DNA of 64,000 nt, from the NCBI GenBank assembly GCA_027625915.1, contig JANTQA010000072.1, forward strand, positions 868,001-932,000, written 5' to 3'. The notes under the pieces were generated by a model. The model saw only the letters and a list, made by a program, of their open reading frames with translations. It did not search any database and was not told where the DNA came from. A program made the position numbers and the translations under genes. Position 1 is the stretch's first letter. Each line of letters begins with the position of its first letter. This stretch comes from Anaeramoeba flamelloides (Eukaryota; Metamonada; Anaeramoebidae). Below are positions 34,111 through 46,975 of the stretch, piece after piece.

Positions 34111-36926
34111 TTTTTTTTTTTGTGAATTGAATTATCCCAACCAAAAGAAATACAAGTTTACACTAGATTTTTTGGTTATAAAATATTCGTATGGCTGTCT
34201 AGCAAATCCGTAGTTAGTGACAAGACACTTAAAAAAAATAGTTATCTTTTTTTTTTTTTTCAACTTGTACTGTTTTTTGAATATAAAAATTCTACTTTAC
34301 TCAAGTTTGAAATTATTATTGTAATTTTTTTGAAATGAATGAGATTTTTTAAACTTGATTATTTCAGAACTTTGGTGGTTATATTTTTAAAATGTGTTTT
34401 GGTTGACTTCATTCATTGGTAATAAGATTGCTATTCTTCTTCAATGAAAAGAATCATTTTTTGGAAAATAAATTGGGAATATGTTAATTTTGGAACTTGT
34501 TCAAAATATAGAAAAATGTATCAAACTTTTCAAAAAAATAATTCATATCAGAAAATCACCTTAAAATTAAGTTTGCTTTTGGTGTAATCCGGTTTTTACT
34601 TAGTTTTTAAATTTCAAGATGCTATAATATTTTTTTGAATTTGTTATTAAAATTACTTGAAGATTTTTTTTGCTTTACTATCCCCTTAAATAATAATTAT
34701 TATCTTCTTTTAGAGCCACTTGAACCAGGGTGTACTAATACTTTTTACTTTTATTTACACGACACTTTTAGTATAATGAGTATAAAGTGACTCGGATCCC
34801 TGAAATTTCAAATACCAGCTGACTAATTAAAGCGCAGTCATTACTTTAAAATACAGCATTTATAAAAAGTGAAGATTCAAAGTTCGAATAATGGTACTCC
34901 AGACTTTCTAATTAACTCTTTGTAGCAGATTGGGTAATACTTTCGAATACTTTTGGTACTTTCTTTTTCAAAACGAACCATCTCCAACTGTTTGACGTTA
35001 ATCTTCATAAGCGATGAGAGTAACACTTTGTAACTCTTTGTGTACATGATCTTTTAAATGTAGCACTAATGTTGTTCAAAACTGATATTCTGATCCACCT
35101 ACCATCATCTCTGAGAACTTAAGGACTACATTTTTAGGTGAAAATAGTGAAATAATGTATAAAATCACCCTTGAATACGTTATTTAACCCAAGTATAGTT
35201 TGTTAAATAACCCATATTGTCATCGTTTTTTGTTTTTAAAAATTATAAGTATTATTTTTTGGAATAACTGTTGTTTTTTTTTTTTAAACGTTTTTCTTTT
35301 TTTCTTTATCTGTGATTTTTGGTTTTTATTTTGTGTTTAATAAAAAAAATACAGTTCAGTCTAACTATACTTTCCAAACCAACCAATATTTACAATAGAT
35401 CACATTATCAAAGTGTTTTTCTGCAGCCTTCAAGACCAATCTCCTCATAGAAGAGATCGAATTCAACAAATATTTAAACAAACCAATACAAAAATCCACA
35501 AAAACCATATCTTTCAATTTTGATTAATTCAAAAAAAAACAATAAAAAGGATAAAAAGAGTTTCTGAAATACTTTTTTACTGGTACCTCGACAGGAGCAA
35601 AAAAATCAGATATAAATTTTTCAAAGTTTTTTTGAAAAAGAAAAGAAAAGAAAAAAATTCATTTCAATTTTCTTTTTTCCTTTAAGTCAATCGTCTTCAA
35701 ATCATATCTTGGAATTGACTATATTTATTTATTTATTTCATTTGTTTTTTGCCCTCTATTGATGAGATAAGAATCCTCAGTGAAGCAATATTTCATATTT
35801 AATCTGAGGTTAATTAGCTGCTATTTTATCTGATTAAAATATGACAAGAAGATGCACTATCACCAAATTATTTAAAAATCAATTCTTTTTCAACAATTTT
35901 CTTAATGAGCGCAAATTAAACAACTAAAAAGATCAATTTTCATTGTCTATCGCAAGATCTTTCAATTTTTCATTCAATTAGAAGAAAAAAAATTTCATTG
36001 AAACATTGAAAAAAAATTTCTTTTATAACTTCGAGAAGGACAATATTATTTTCAAGATAGACTTCCTTGTGAAAAAGAAAGATACCCTTGATAAATTTTC
36101 ATTTCAATAACAGATAAATGGCCGGAAACAATACCAAAAAAGTTGGAAAACAACACTTACAAACTTTTTTTGAAAAAACCACATTAAAAGTTGAAAAAAA
36201 AATAGTTATTGAAGTCAACACGGGTTATTGAACGGACTGTAATATTTGTCCAAGTAGAATTTCTTTTAGAAAAAATGTGAAATTTTCACAATTTCAACAA
36301 TTGTCACCATTTTTACCTTGTAAGATCATGCCAAATTTTGATTTTAATATTTTTGAATTTCCAAATCAACTTTCAGAACTCACACTATTTTCTAGAGCAT
36401 TTCTAAATATTTTTTAAATTTTCTTTTACAGTTTGAAATGTTCTCAAATTTGAAATGCACTTGAAAATCCTCAAAAGCCATTTTTTGCAATTATTATTTT
36501 TGTTATTTTCAATTTTCCTTTTCATTGAAAAACAAAGAAAAATAGTCTTACGTGAAAAGGTAAAGATGTCAAAAAATGTTTTTTTTTTTTTGTACAATTT
36601 CTTCCATGTGAAAATTTTTTGTGAGAAGTGAAAGTGAAATAACACAATTACTCAACCTCCTCAAGGGTGGGAACTTCGTCCTTAATTTTTTTCTTGTATT
36701 AATATCTCGTATTTTACATTTTCAGAAAAATTTCCAATTATAAATCGTTTTGTGCTTGTTTTTCCAATAATTTCATTTTCTAAAAACACAAAAATAGCTT
36801 AAAAAAAAGATTGGGTTTTAAAATTTTTATTTATCACATTACTCTCGTGTGAGTATTAAAATTTAATTCTCTTTTCTTTCAAATGAAGAAAAAAAAAAGA
36901 AAATTGAAAAAAAAAAAATATAAAAT

Positions 36927-37508
36927 TTAGAGGATTGAACATCCGCCACCTTTCTTTTTATCAGGTTTTGGTGGAGACAAAACAGCTCTAATTGCTTCAT
37001 CGAAAACAGCTTTCAAGTTCTTTTGTGTCAAAGCAGAGCATTCGATGTATTTGACTGCACCGATTTCTTTGCTTAATTTCATTCCATCTTGGTAAGAGAT
37101 TGGATCAAGGTTCTTTTCTTTAAGTTTAAGGATGGTGTCTTGGTCGTCTCTAAGATCCAACTTGGTTCCAACAAGGATTTTGGTTACACCTGGGCAATGA
37201 TGCGAAATTTCTTGTACCCACTTGGCTTTCACATTTTCGAATGAGGATGGTGAAATCAAAGAAAAGCAAATTAAAAAGACATCTGTTTGAGGATAAGATA
37301 ATGGTCTTAATCTGTCATAATCTTCTTGTCCTGCTGTATCCCAAAGCCCCAAATTGATTGGTTCTCCATCAACCATTACATTGGCTGAATAGTTATCAAA
37401 GACAGTTGGAATGTATTCACCTGGAAAGGCATTGGTTGTGTAACTAATTAATAAACATGTTTTACCAACAGCTCCATCTCCAACAACGACACATTTGATT
37501 GATCTCAT
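36927..37508 (-). CDS. RAC: Rac-type Rho-family small GTPase
   Basis: Single exon, 193 residues, colinear with human Rac1 (192). The P-loop GDGAVGKT (10-17), switch [14 protein letters not shown] with Thr35, [12 protein letters not shown] (57-68), TKLD (115-118) and SAL (about 158-160) are intact. The Rho-specific insert helix is present near residues 120-140 ([13 protein letters not shown]). The C-terminus has KKK followed by GGGCSIL, a CaaX box ending in Leu and so probably geranylgeranylated, with basic residues for plasma-membrane targeting. Rac proteins switch between GTP and GDP forms and drive actin assembly, phagocytosis and motility, which suits an amoeboid cell. All catalytic residues, including Gln61, are present. 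The absence of introns contrasts with most neighbours and could reflect retroposition or intron loss. Confidence 0.96.
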   Translation of the reverse strand: MRSIKCVVVGDGAVGKTCLLISYTTNAFPGEYIPTVFDNYSANVMVDGEPINLGLWDTAGQEDYDRLRPLSYPQTDVFLICFSLISPSSFENVKAKWVQEISHHCPGVTKILVGTKLDLRDDQDTILKLKEKNLDPISYQDGMKLSKEIGAVKYIECSALTQKNLKAVFDEAIRAVLSPPKPDKKKGGGCSIL

Positions 37509-40500
37509 TTTTTTATTTGATTTGTTGTAATTAATAAAAAGGTTTTTTATTTTTAAAAAAAATGAATTTTAAAAAGAGTAAATTTTTTTTTAAATCGTTT
37601 TATTGGACTTGTTTTTGAAACTTTTCAATTCAACAAAAAGAAATATTCCGAAAAATGTTACAAAATCCAAAAGTGTGTTCCCTGTGTTTTTTTGAAACAC
37701 AAAAACCTTTTTAATACAATTTGAAAATTAATATTTCGTGTATTTTACCTAAATCAAAAACATAACTTTTTTTAAAATCTATTCAATTATGAGAACACTG
37801 AGTAATTCCAAACAATTTTTTAGTCCATATACATGAATAAAACTTCTGTTATTTTTGGTAAATGCGATTTATTTCAAATTTGTGGGTTTATCAAAAAATA
37901 ATCTGATTGTGTAAATTATGTAAATATTTAAACAAAATGGGGTAAAATTAAAATTGTTTTTTTTGATACCAGTCAATAGTGGGAAGGAGAAAGAGTCCAA
38001 AATATTACTGACTCTCTTTTTTACCATTATTAATTGCGTAATTCCAGAAAGATTCCTAAGTTTGACCAAAATTATATTACAAGATATACTCTCAATGAAC
38101 GGAGAACACAAATTATATTCTATTTTTCGTAAAAACGTGTCGAACAAAAGAAACAATAATAAAAAAAGTTCAAATAATTTTTACATAATTTGCTTTTGGA
38201 AAAGGAAAAATGTTGATCTTTAAAATGTATTTTATTTTTTTCAACCCATCCTAAAAACAAGAAACGCTTATTACAAAAAAATCGAATGTTCTTATTATAA
38301 AAACAATTTGATTCTCAATCTTTTCAAATTAAAGTTCGAATTTCGATTAGAGAAAATCTTTTTTTTCTTCAAACAAGAAATCTAAACTCTCACTTCTTTG
38401 ACACACAAATGTTATTGGCTTGAGAAATAGTATTCACCAAAACTAAAATTTGATAGACCTTCAGAAACTAGTTAATTGTATTTATAGTTTTTTTCCCAAA
38501 GGGCACAAATGAAATTGATAAACAAACTTCATTTCTCAACTATAGGGAAATCAGTTAGCATTTTGAAAAGTGTTCGATTTTTTCAAATTAAATTTTCAGT
38601 TACAAAATTTGATCCTTTTTGGATCAAAATAGAAAAAGAACAATTTGCCAAACATTTTTATTTTGAAGAAATCTTATTTTTAGTAATTTCTGAGAGATTG
38701 ATATCACAAATAGCCTTGAATTTTTAATCTTATTTTAACAATACAATAAAAATAAATCAAATATTTAATTCCTAAAGATTCAAAAAAAATTGATAAACAT
38801 AGATTTTATTCACAAATATTTATTATATTTCTTGAAATTTTAAAAATATTAGGTCTATTTGATTTTCAAATAATAAGAGTTTAAACATGGAACTGTTATT
38901 ATTAAAATAAATTAATTGATAAAATTTATTAATTATTTTTTATTCGAATAATTTATTAAAATTCATAAAGTTTATGATAATTTTTAAAAAAATTGAGAGA
39001 TGAAAGTTAAAATCATTGTTATTTTGTTTCTCTGGGTTATTAGTCACCTACTGAAATGGTTAAGAGTGGGCTATTAATTATATTTGTTCTAAATAATCAA
39101 ATTAAAATGTAACTGGATCCTGGCATTTTAAATTCAAAAGTGAAATAAAATTTCAGTCGATATATCCTATTCCAAATTTTCGAAATATGACTTTTAATTT
39201 AGGTTCATAGACCATACACTATCCCCAATTTGTAATAAAAAGGGTGTAATATAAATAAACAGAAATTATAAATCGCAATTTATTTTCTAAAAAATATTTA
39301 TATATTATAAAAAAAAAAAATAGAAAATGAACAGAGTTTATATTTTAATAATTATTCAAAAAAAACCAAATTATTCCCTTTTCCATTCAAAGAATCAAAA
39401 AAGTCCCTTTTATTTCAATACAAAAGCCTCTAGCTATTTTTTTTTTTTTTTGTTCAAATTTATTTTTTAATCAAATTCTTTAATTTTAAAATTTTCAAAA
39501 TTAATAAATATTGTTTATTTTATAACTTAAGAAGTTATTTATATTTTTCAAGAAAAAAAAAATTGGGTTTTTTGTTCTTATATTTTTATTATTAATGGTA
39601 TTTTCACGAAATTTGGTATTTTTTGTTTATTATTAGTAGTAAAATCATTTCTATTGAAAATAAAACCAATAAAATAATTGTGTTTTTTTTTTTTTTTAAT
39701 AGAGTTTTTTTACCAAATAAAAAATTCTTGTTTTAGTTATGTGAAATCAAAAAAAAAAAAAATTGATATTTTTGAAAAAATACTTCAAGGGGGTTTTAAC
39801 AAGTGTAAAGTCTTGTTAAAAATTGATTCTGTTGGAATCATTACAATATTTTGATTTAAAATTTAAAATCTTTTAGATTACATCCCTTCTAAAAATAGAA
39901 TCATTTTACTTGCTTTTAAAAGCCAGTAAAAAAAATTTAGGTTTTTTTATTCAAATGTAATTATTCCAGAAGGAGAATATCTCAATTTTGACAATGTGAT
40001 TGTTAATTTTAATGATTTGGCTGTTTTTCTTTAATTTTTTTATTAAATAAAGAGAAAAAATTGATCCATGATCTACTTTTAAAGAAAGAAATTATATTTT
40101 TTTCAAGCTCGAAAAAATATATTTTTTGTTTTAATTTGTCGTTTTTTTTTACTGAGTTATTTTAATATTTTGTGGTTTTATATCAAGTTTCATTAACAGG
40201 GGAGTGGGGTGTAATTATTGTAATATTTGACATTAACCCCTCAAAAATAATTTCCATTCTGAAGAAATTGTTAAATAGATCACTGTCCCCAATATAAACA
40301 AAACATCCAAATAAAAATAAATAATAGATTTTTGTATGGAAAATTTAAAAAAAAAAAATCTTGAAGGAGTTTTCAGCTCAAGTTCAAATTTGAAAAGATT
40401 TTAAATTTTATAAATAAACTGTAAAAATATTTAGAACATCTTGGGATAATATTTTGTGTTTATAGATTTAAAATCGGACTTAAGAACTTGTAAAATCAAT

Positions 40501-41246
40501 TTTCGGTTACTTCTTTGAAGGGAGGGATTGTGAAAATTCGCGAAATATGAAAAATCTTCTTCTTCTTCTTCTTTTTTTTGGTGAAAGAAATTCTTGGCGG
40601 GTATATTTAACTGGGATTGTGGAACCCTTTTGAGGGTTTTTTATGAAAAGTTTCAATTTTTTAAGATTGAAATTATACCCCCACGGTTACAAATATTCGT
40701 TAATTAAGGGAGATTTTTATTAGATAAATTATTATAATAGGATCTCAATTTTTGTGCTTTAATTATATTTTTTATTTGATCCTTAATTAATTACATACTA
40801 GTGCCCCATCAAAGTGGGATCTAATTATGTTTCTAAAGTTGATGATTGTAGACCCGATTTACAGATAATGGTATTTCTTTCCTCTTCCAAATAGATATAT
40901 ATATATATATATATGTTTTTGTAATAATATAAAAATAAATTGAATTTTAAACTTTTCCAAAATGGAAAGAAGGAATCAAAATTTTGAAATCGATAATTTA
41001 TTTCTGAAAATAGTATTAAAGCAATTTTGGTATTGTGGTAATAATCTATACCCCTTTTTTTAATTTCGGGGTATGATATTTTTTTTAGATTTGTTCTTAA
41101 ATTTGATCCAATTTTTTTTTAGTTTAACCATTTACCAAAAAATAGTTTATTTGATTTCTGGGTAGATCAAATTTCCCTTCAGAGTATTGCCAGCAAAATA
41201 AGTCATTAGTTAGTTCTATAAACTAAGATAAATTTTAATATTAACA

Positions 41247-41256
41247 CCCCCCCCCC
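41247..41256. repeat. C10 homopolymer in AT-rich DNA
   Basis: Ten C in a row after TTAACA, followed by TGTCAG. A second, C9 run lies at 47577-47585. Such tracts are very unlikely at this base composition. Confidence 0.8.
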
Positions 41257-41354
41257 TGTCAGATAATTTGTGGATAACAATCACTAATGTTAAGCAGGGC
41301 CGTGTATTGGGCGTATTCGCGTGTTCTTTTGTTTCTGTTCTTTTTTTATTTTTA

Positions 41355-41554
41355 TACAGTCGGTTTCAAATTTAAGGCACAAACTATCAACGAAATTTTT
41401 GGCACAAAAAAATCTCAAATAAAGGCACAAAATTTTGAATTTTTTTTTTTACAAATTATTTTAGTAAAATCTGAATTTTGTGCCTTAATTTGAGATTATT
41501 ATTATGCCTTAATTTCCGTTGAAAGTTTGTGTCTTAAAAGTGGAACTGACTGTA
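41355..41554. mobile_element. Palindromic MITE-like element, family C, copy 1
   Basis: About 200 bp that is almost one long inverted repeat: TACAGTCGGTTTCA at the left, GGAACTGACTGTA at the right, with repeated AAGGCACAAA / TTTGTGCCTT motifs in each arm and a T-rich loop. TA at both ends fits a Tc1/mariner-type target duplication. Other copies are at 54212-54413 and 62524-62724. Confidence 0.85.
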
Positions 41555-42309
41555 ACTGCATTTTTAAGAAGTCTCAAAAAAGTAAACATAATGTTTTCGA
41601 AAATCATTGATAAAATGTCTCTTTAGTTTTCCTCGCAAAAAATGGATAGGTCACTTCTTTTTATCTACTTGGTGGGTGTTAAACAACAATAAATTAGTCA
41701 ATAAAATAAAATAAAGGGTAGTAAATTAAACTTTTATCAAATAATTGGTTATTAAAGAACTAAAATCTAATTTTGTATTAAAAAGGATATGATTTAAAAA
41801 ACGGTAAATTAATAAAAAACTTAATATTAAAATTTTTTTTTTTTTTTTTTTTTCGAAAAATATAAAAAAACTTTTTAGAGATCCAATAACTTTAAGAAAT
41901 TCTTTGACAAAAAAGAAAAATATAAATCCGATTGTATATGTACTACTAACTCCCATCACCTTATCTGAAGATATATTTATACCGTCACCTTTAAATCTTG
42001 ATATGTAAAATGGGGTAAAAAATAAGTGAAGCAACAGGTTTTTAATTTTCCAACATTTTTGTGAGAAATTTATTAATTTGATTTTTTAAAAATTTTTAAA
42101 CCAAATTACAAATTCTCAAGAAAAAAAACTTAATTTTTAAATTTTATAAAGGTGCCTTAACACAGTATTCTAATTAACCATTAACAGATTGTCATCATAA
42201 AAATAATATTCGCCTCTCTTAAAATCCGAATATTACTTAAAGTAAAATAAAAAAACCATAAGCAAATCTTTTATATTCTCAATGTTTTTTTAAGAATACT
42301 GATAAATTC

Positions 42310-42313
<4 letters not shown>

Positions 42314-42352
<39 letters not shown>
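42314..42352. repeat. (TA)n microsatellite, about 20 units
   Basis: An uninterrupted run of TA dinucleotides between AACTA and CTGAAATTTT; longest such run but one in the window. Confidence 0.85.
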
Positions 42353-42355
<3 letters not shown>

Positions 42356-43389
42356 GAAATTTTTAATTCATTTTCCCTTTTTAATAATTTTACACATGTT
42401 TTGATTTGAAGAAAGTGTGTTATGGATTTAAATGCTAAGCAACTCTATAAAATTTATTTGATTTCAAGCGATTCTTTTTCTTTCTCTTGAGTTGTTTTCA
42501 AAGTTAAACTTATAGATTATAAAAATGGAAATTGATCTAAAAAATTTATTCAAAATAAACTAAATTTCATAATATATGTCCCATGTTAAATTTGAATTTT
42601 GAATTGCTTTTGTGTTGTTTTGAAGTTTTTCCCCTCACAATGAAAAGTTTGCAAATAAATCATTTTTTCTCTTTTTAATTTTTTCGGCAGTGTTTTGTGT
42701 AAATGGAAAATGAAAATGAAAATTTGGAAAGGAGTAAAAGATGAATTAATGAAAAAATTGGTTTCAAATATGAAAAATAGATTAGATTGGGTTATTCAAA
42801 TGGAAAGGAGAATCGATAAATGGGTTTTACTAATTTTTTAAATTTTTATATTTTTTATGAAATGCTTCTTTCAAAATAAATGTCACAATTTTTTTTAACT
42901 GTTTTTTTTATTTTATTTTGAGACAAAAAATAAATATCTTGAGTATAGAACTGAATATTAAAATAGAAATTTTTATATTATAATAGATAACTTCAATTAT
43001 CAAAATATTTATCTTTAAAATTTGATTTTTAATGGGCCAATGATTATGAAATGGAGTTTATTGGAATTTATCAGTTGGTTAAAAATTTTAAATATTAAAC
43101 TGTTCAAAAAATTGTTTTGTAAATTGGAATCGAGATTAAAAACTATTTCAAAAACTCAACAGTAAAATTTTTCTCGAAAACAACAAAAAAAAAAAAAAAA
43201 AATCAAAATAAAAATTTATCCAAATTTTATTAAAAATAAATCATGTCAAGGATCAAAGAACGAAATTATTTTTATGTTTTTCTGTTTTGGAAATAAAAAG
43301 AAAATCAATAATAGACCCACTATTGAGGCAATTGAAAAAAAAGTACTAAAAAAGAGAACTAAAGGGAAAAAAACAAAAAAATTATAAAT

Positions 43390-44007
43390 TTAGAGACCAG
43401 CTTCGATCATTTTTTTTTCAACGAAATCCCAGTTAATGACATCAAAGAATTTGTTGATTGATTCTCCTCTGTTGTTTTGATAATCCAAATAATAGGCGTG
43501 CTTTTAGTAAGAAAAATTCAAGTTAAGGAAAAGAGAAAAAAAATATAAATACGAAAAAAATTAAATGAGTAAAAATATCAAAAAAAAAAACAAAAACAAA
43601 AACAAAAAGAGAAAAGTATAAAATGAAATTTTACTTCCCAGACATCAATAACAAGTAATGGCTTTTTGTTTAGTGGTAATGGGTTCATTGCATTTGAGGT
43701 TTGAATGATTTCGAGGTTTTGTCCATCAGCAACTAACCAACACCAGCCTGATCCAAAAAGAGTTCCAGCTTTTTGTTTGAATTGTGTAACAAAATTTTCA
43801 AAACTGCCAAAAGATTTTTCCAAGACTTTTTTGACTTTGTATGATGGTGTGGATCCATTTGGTTTCATGCAGTTCCAGTAGAAGGAATGGTTGAAATGTT
43901 GTGAACCTATTAAATACATAAGAAAAAAAAAAGAAAAAAAAAAATATTCATTAAAAGGGAAAAAAGTTTAGAATTAGTCAAGGTAATTGAGTAAAAAACA
44001 TCATTAT

Positions 44008-44053
<46 letters not shown>

Positions 44054-44421
44054 AAAAAAAAAAAAGAAGAATTTTACTATTATTAAAGATTCCTTTTGTT
44101 TGTTCGTTGTCAAATGTTTCTTTAATGACTTGGGTAAGTGGTGTGTTTTCGAATTTGGTTCCTATAGATTGTTCAAAAAAATGAGAAAATAAAAAAATTG
44201 TGACAAATGAGAAAAAAAAAGATGTCAAAATGAAACCAGAAAAAAAAAAAAATAAAAAAAAAAAAATAAAAAAAGAATATTAATTTACCTTTGATTGCTT
44301 TGTTTAGTTTATTTACATAACCAGCGTGGTGTTTGCCGAAATGGAAACCTAAAGTTCTTCCACTGATTGCAGGTTTGATACCTTTTTCAATTGGGAATGG
44401 GAGTTTTGGGAGTTTGTGCAT
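43390..44421 (-). CDS. sodB: Iron-type superoxide dismutase (FeSOD), cytosolic
   Basis: Four exons on the minus strand (44421-44289, 44161-44078, 43906-43635, 43500-43390), GT-AG introns of 127, 171 and 134 nt in phases 1, 1 and 0, 199 residues. Alignment to E. coli FeSOD is continuous: HKLPKLPFPIEKGIKP, HFGKHHAGYVNKLNKAIKG, GIFNNSSQHFNHSFYWNC, FGSGWCWLV, VIDVWEHAYYLDYQNN and VINWDFVEKKM. Metal ligands are His27, His79, Asp160 and His164. Gln75, three residues before Asn-His79, is the position that marks Fe-type rather than Mn-type enzymes. It removes superoxide by converting it to peroxide and oxygen. No targeting peptide precedes the mature start, so the enzyme should be cytosolic. FeSODs of this kind are common in anaerobic or microaerophilic protists. 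Intron 2 contains a run of about 40 A on the plus strand. Confidence 0.95.
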
Positions 44422-45150
44422 TTGAATGGTATTAAAAGTTTTTTTTGGATTGAAGAATAAAAAAAATGAATTAGTCTTTGTGCTTTTTTATTTTTAAATC
44501 AAAGTCTAAAATAACAACGTTAGATATTATAAAAGACACCATTGGTGAATTTAAATGGATTCTTAAAAAGAAATTACGAGGTTTTGTATGGATCTCCAAC
44601 TGACAATCTGAAATAATTAACCACTTTGGAATTGGGTTAGGTGGAAAGGCTTTTGAACACGTTAATCGGTTTTAAGCTTATTTAGAGACTCTTGCAATTT
44701 CAATGTCAAGTTTAAAAATTAAAGTATGCGAAAACAAAAAACCGCACATATTTTTTTTTGTATCAAAAACTCAATATTCTTGGAGAGGGATAGAAAAACG
44801 CAACAGAAAAGTTTGTTGGCAAACACTCATAATTGTAAAACAAAAGTTTGTAAAACTGTTTTTTGAAAAAATTTTTGTTTATTGTTTACTCATTGAAAAG
44901 ATATGGGGTGAGTAAACTTCAACAGGGGGTTTCTAAATTTAAATCAAAAAAGATTTCAAATCGTTAAATACTTTTGGTTGTTAGTTATTTATCGGACTTT
45001 GATTTCATGCTTTTTTTTTCTTAAAATACAAAACAATCTTTTGTCTTGTGTAACTACTTTGACAAACAACCAAGAGTATTGATTTGAAAATTATTGTTTT
45101 TTTATGATCTTTGTTGGAAAATATGAATTACTTATTTTTGTCAATTAATT

Positions 45151-45892
45151 GGGATCATAATTTCAGACTCTCTTATCTTTTTCAAATTCGGAAATGTGAC
45201 TTTTTATTTTGGTTCTTTGGATATCCAAACTTATTGGTGTGTACCTAAAAAAATAGGATCAAATAAATAAATAGAGATCAGAAATTACAATCGATGACCA
45301 TTATAACTCAATTCGAAAAGTTGGAATAACAAAAATGAAAAAGAAGAATGAACTTTTTCCCCCTTTGCGAATCAAATCTTAGTTCAAGTTGAAAAGTAGC
45401 TTGATACTAAAAAAAAATTAAATTTTATTGGGATACCTATTTACCAAATTAATGGACCTTTGAAGATTACATTCAGATCTTCTTTTCTAAAACAAGATTT
45501 TTTTTCAAAAAGAAAATAACATCAAAAGGAGAAAAATAATTTATTACATCAATTTACCCTTTCATCAAAAACTATGCATTTTCATTCATTGTATTTTATG
45601 AGTTAGTGAAAATTAGATGGAATTTGTGATTATATTTGAACTGTGTAGGCCAAAAAGTGCAAGGGTAGAGATAAATTATTAGTATTAGAACAATAAATTG
45701 ACAAAATTACACATCATTTTCATCTTTTTTTTTGAATCACCATAATTGTCAAAGAAAAAGATTGTAATTAGTGATCATTATGAATTTGAATAGTTCTTTT
45801 AAAAGCAAGATATTTTTGAAGAAGTAATAAACTAATTAAAAGTCTGTTTTCCAAATTATAAAAAGATAAGAGAGTCTGAAATTTTTATCCTA
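45151..45892. mobile_element. Inverted-repeat element, ~740 bp
   Basis: The left arm TTTCAGACTCTCTTATCTTT (about 45162) is repeated as its reverse complement AAAGATAAGAGAGTCTGAAA at about 45861-45880. Flanking arm sequence is also similar, over about 45 bp. The interior is non-coding. A diverged relative of the left end lies near 39140-39200. Confidence 0.6.
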
Positions 45893-46294
45893 TTTAATTT
45901 TCATATCCAACTACCCAAAAATAACAATTAGTGATGGCAAATTTTGGGATATTTTCGCTTACACACAAATACTCAAGAGATTTGAAGAAAATATGAGATA
46001 ATTTCCTGATATCACGAAAAAGTCACTAAACAGGTGATAAAAATATATCATAATAGACTAAAAAACAAGTAAAAAGAATTTTAATATCACTATTGTAGGT
46101 TTTATTATTTGGTGTCTCTTTTGAAAAGGTACAACATATGGGTACCCCTATATTTTTAAAATTGTCTTGACAGATGTGGCGATCTAAGATGTAAGGACAC
46201 ATTGATCCAAAATACACTTGTTCAGAGAATAAAAACTTTTTTTTCAATTAAAACCAAGTTTTTTGTCTTATTATCTCATTACTAAACTATGTAT

Positions 46295-46801
46295 CAGTCA
46301 AAGTTACCTAACATATTTTTCAAATATCAATTATTTTTTATAAATAACGTTTGAAGAACAAATAAGAAATAAGAAGAATAATAAATATCAAATTACAGTT
46401 GTTATCAATTTAAAGTAAACCTAACAAATCAATTAATTTTCTTAAGAATTTCAAATTCCAAATTCTTAGTAACCCATTGAAAAAAAAAAAAACAATTATA
46501 TTTGGATCTTCAATTGGAGAAAATTATCATTTTGAAATCGAAATCAATATACTTTTCGACATTTATATTTACCATTAAATGAAAATTCGACTACCACATT
46601 TTTACCAAATGACTATCTGTCTTGTAATAAAAAAAAAATTTTTAAATGAATTAGGAAATGAAAAATAATAAAAAATTAAAAATGAGGAAAAATAATTTCA
46701 ATTTTTAAAATTTTTCAAAGATAAAGTTTTTCTTCTAATATCAATTCAAAACCCTTAAAAAAATGCAATTCACTCATCTTCAACTTGACCCATTTGATTG
46801 G
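46295..46801 (+). mobile_element. MITE-like element, family B, copy 3
   Basis: Starts CAGTCAAAGTTACC; the right end is degraded (CCCATTTGATTGG). Internal blocks TTTTTCAAATATCAATTATT, AATAAGAAATAAGAAGAAT, CACATTTTTACCAAATGACT and TTTCTTCTAATATCAA match copy 1 in order. Confidence 0.75.
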
Positions 46802-46975
46802 AAAATGATTTATATCTTGATCCAGTATCCAAGAGTACACCTAAGACGAAATCAATTCTGAGGGTTAATTTGTATATATTTTTATTTAAAATTCAAATTA
46901 TGAATCAAATTTTCTGAAAATATTTTGTAAATTTTTTAATTATTAACAAGAAAAAGTTTTTTTTCTAACTGTTGA

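Larger units (their letters stand above)
32603..36926. other. 4.3 kb gene-free spacer upstream of the PSI genes
   Basis: Contains the second copy of the ~310 bp repeat (33228-33549), a degenerate T-rich tandem stretch (about 33770-34110) and a somewhat less AT-rich segment (about 34690-35110) with no open frame. 36403-36645 is open on the minus strand but Phe/Lys/Asn-rich and unsupported. Confidence 0.55.
37509..43389. other. 5.9 kb gene-free region between Rac and SOD
   Basis: AT-rich with many A/T homopolymers. A family C MITE-like palindrome lies at 41355-41554. TA runs lie near 40896-40913 and 42314-42352, and a C10 run is at 41247-41256. Around 39140-39200 is similar to the 45151-45892 element end (TTTCAGTCGATATATCCTAT versus TTTCAGACTCTCTTATCTTT). 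Open frames at 37954-38223, 38509-38727 and 41726-42034 have no recognisable content. I see no gene. Confidence 0.55.

Noticed and set aside
34923-34951. TAGCAGATTGGG followed by TTTCGAATAC, resembling pol III A and B boxes
   Set aside because: The boxes are far too close together for a tRNA and no cloverleaf can be drawn around them.
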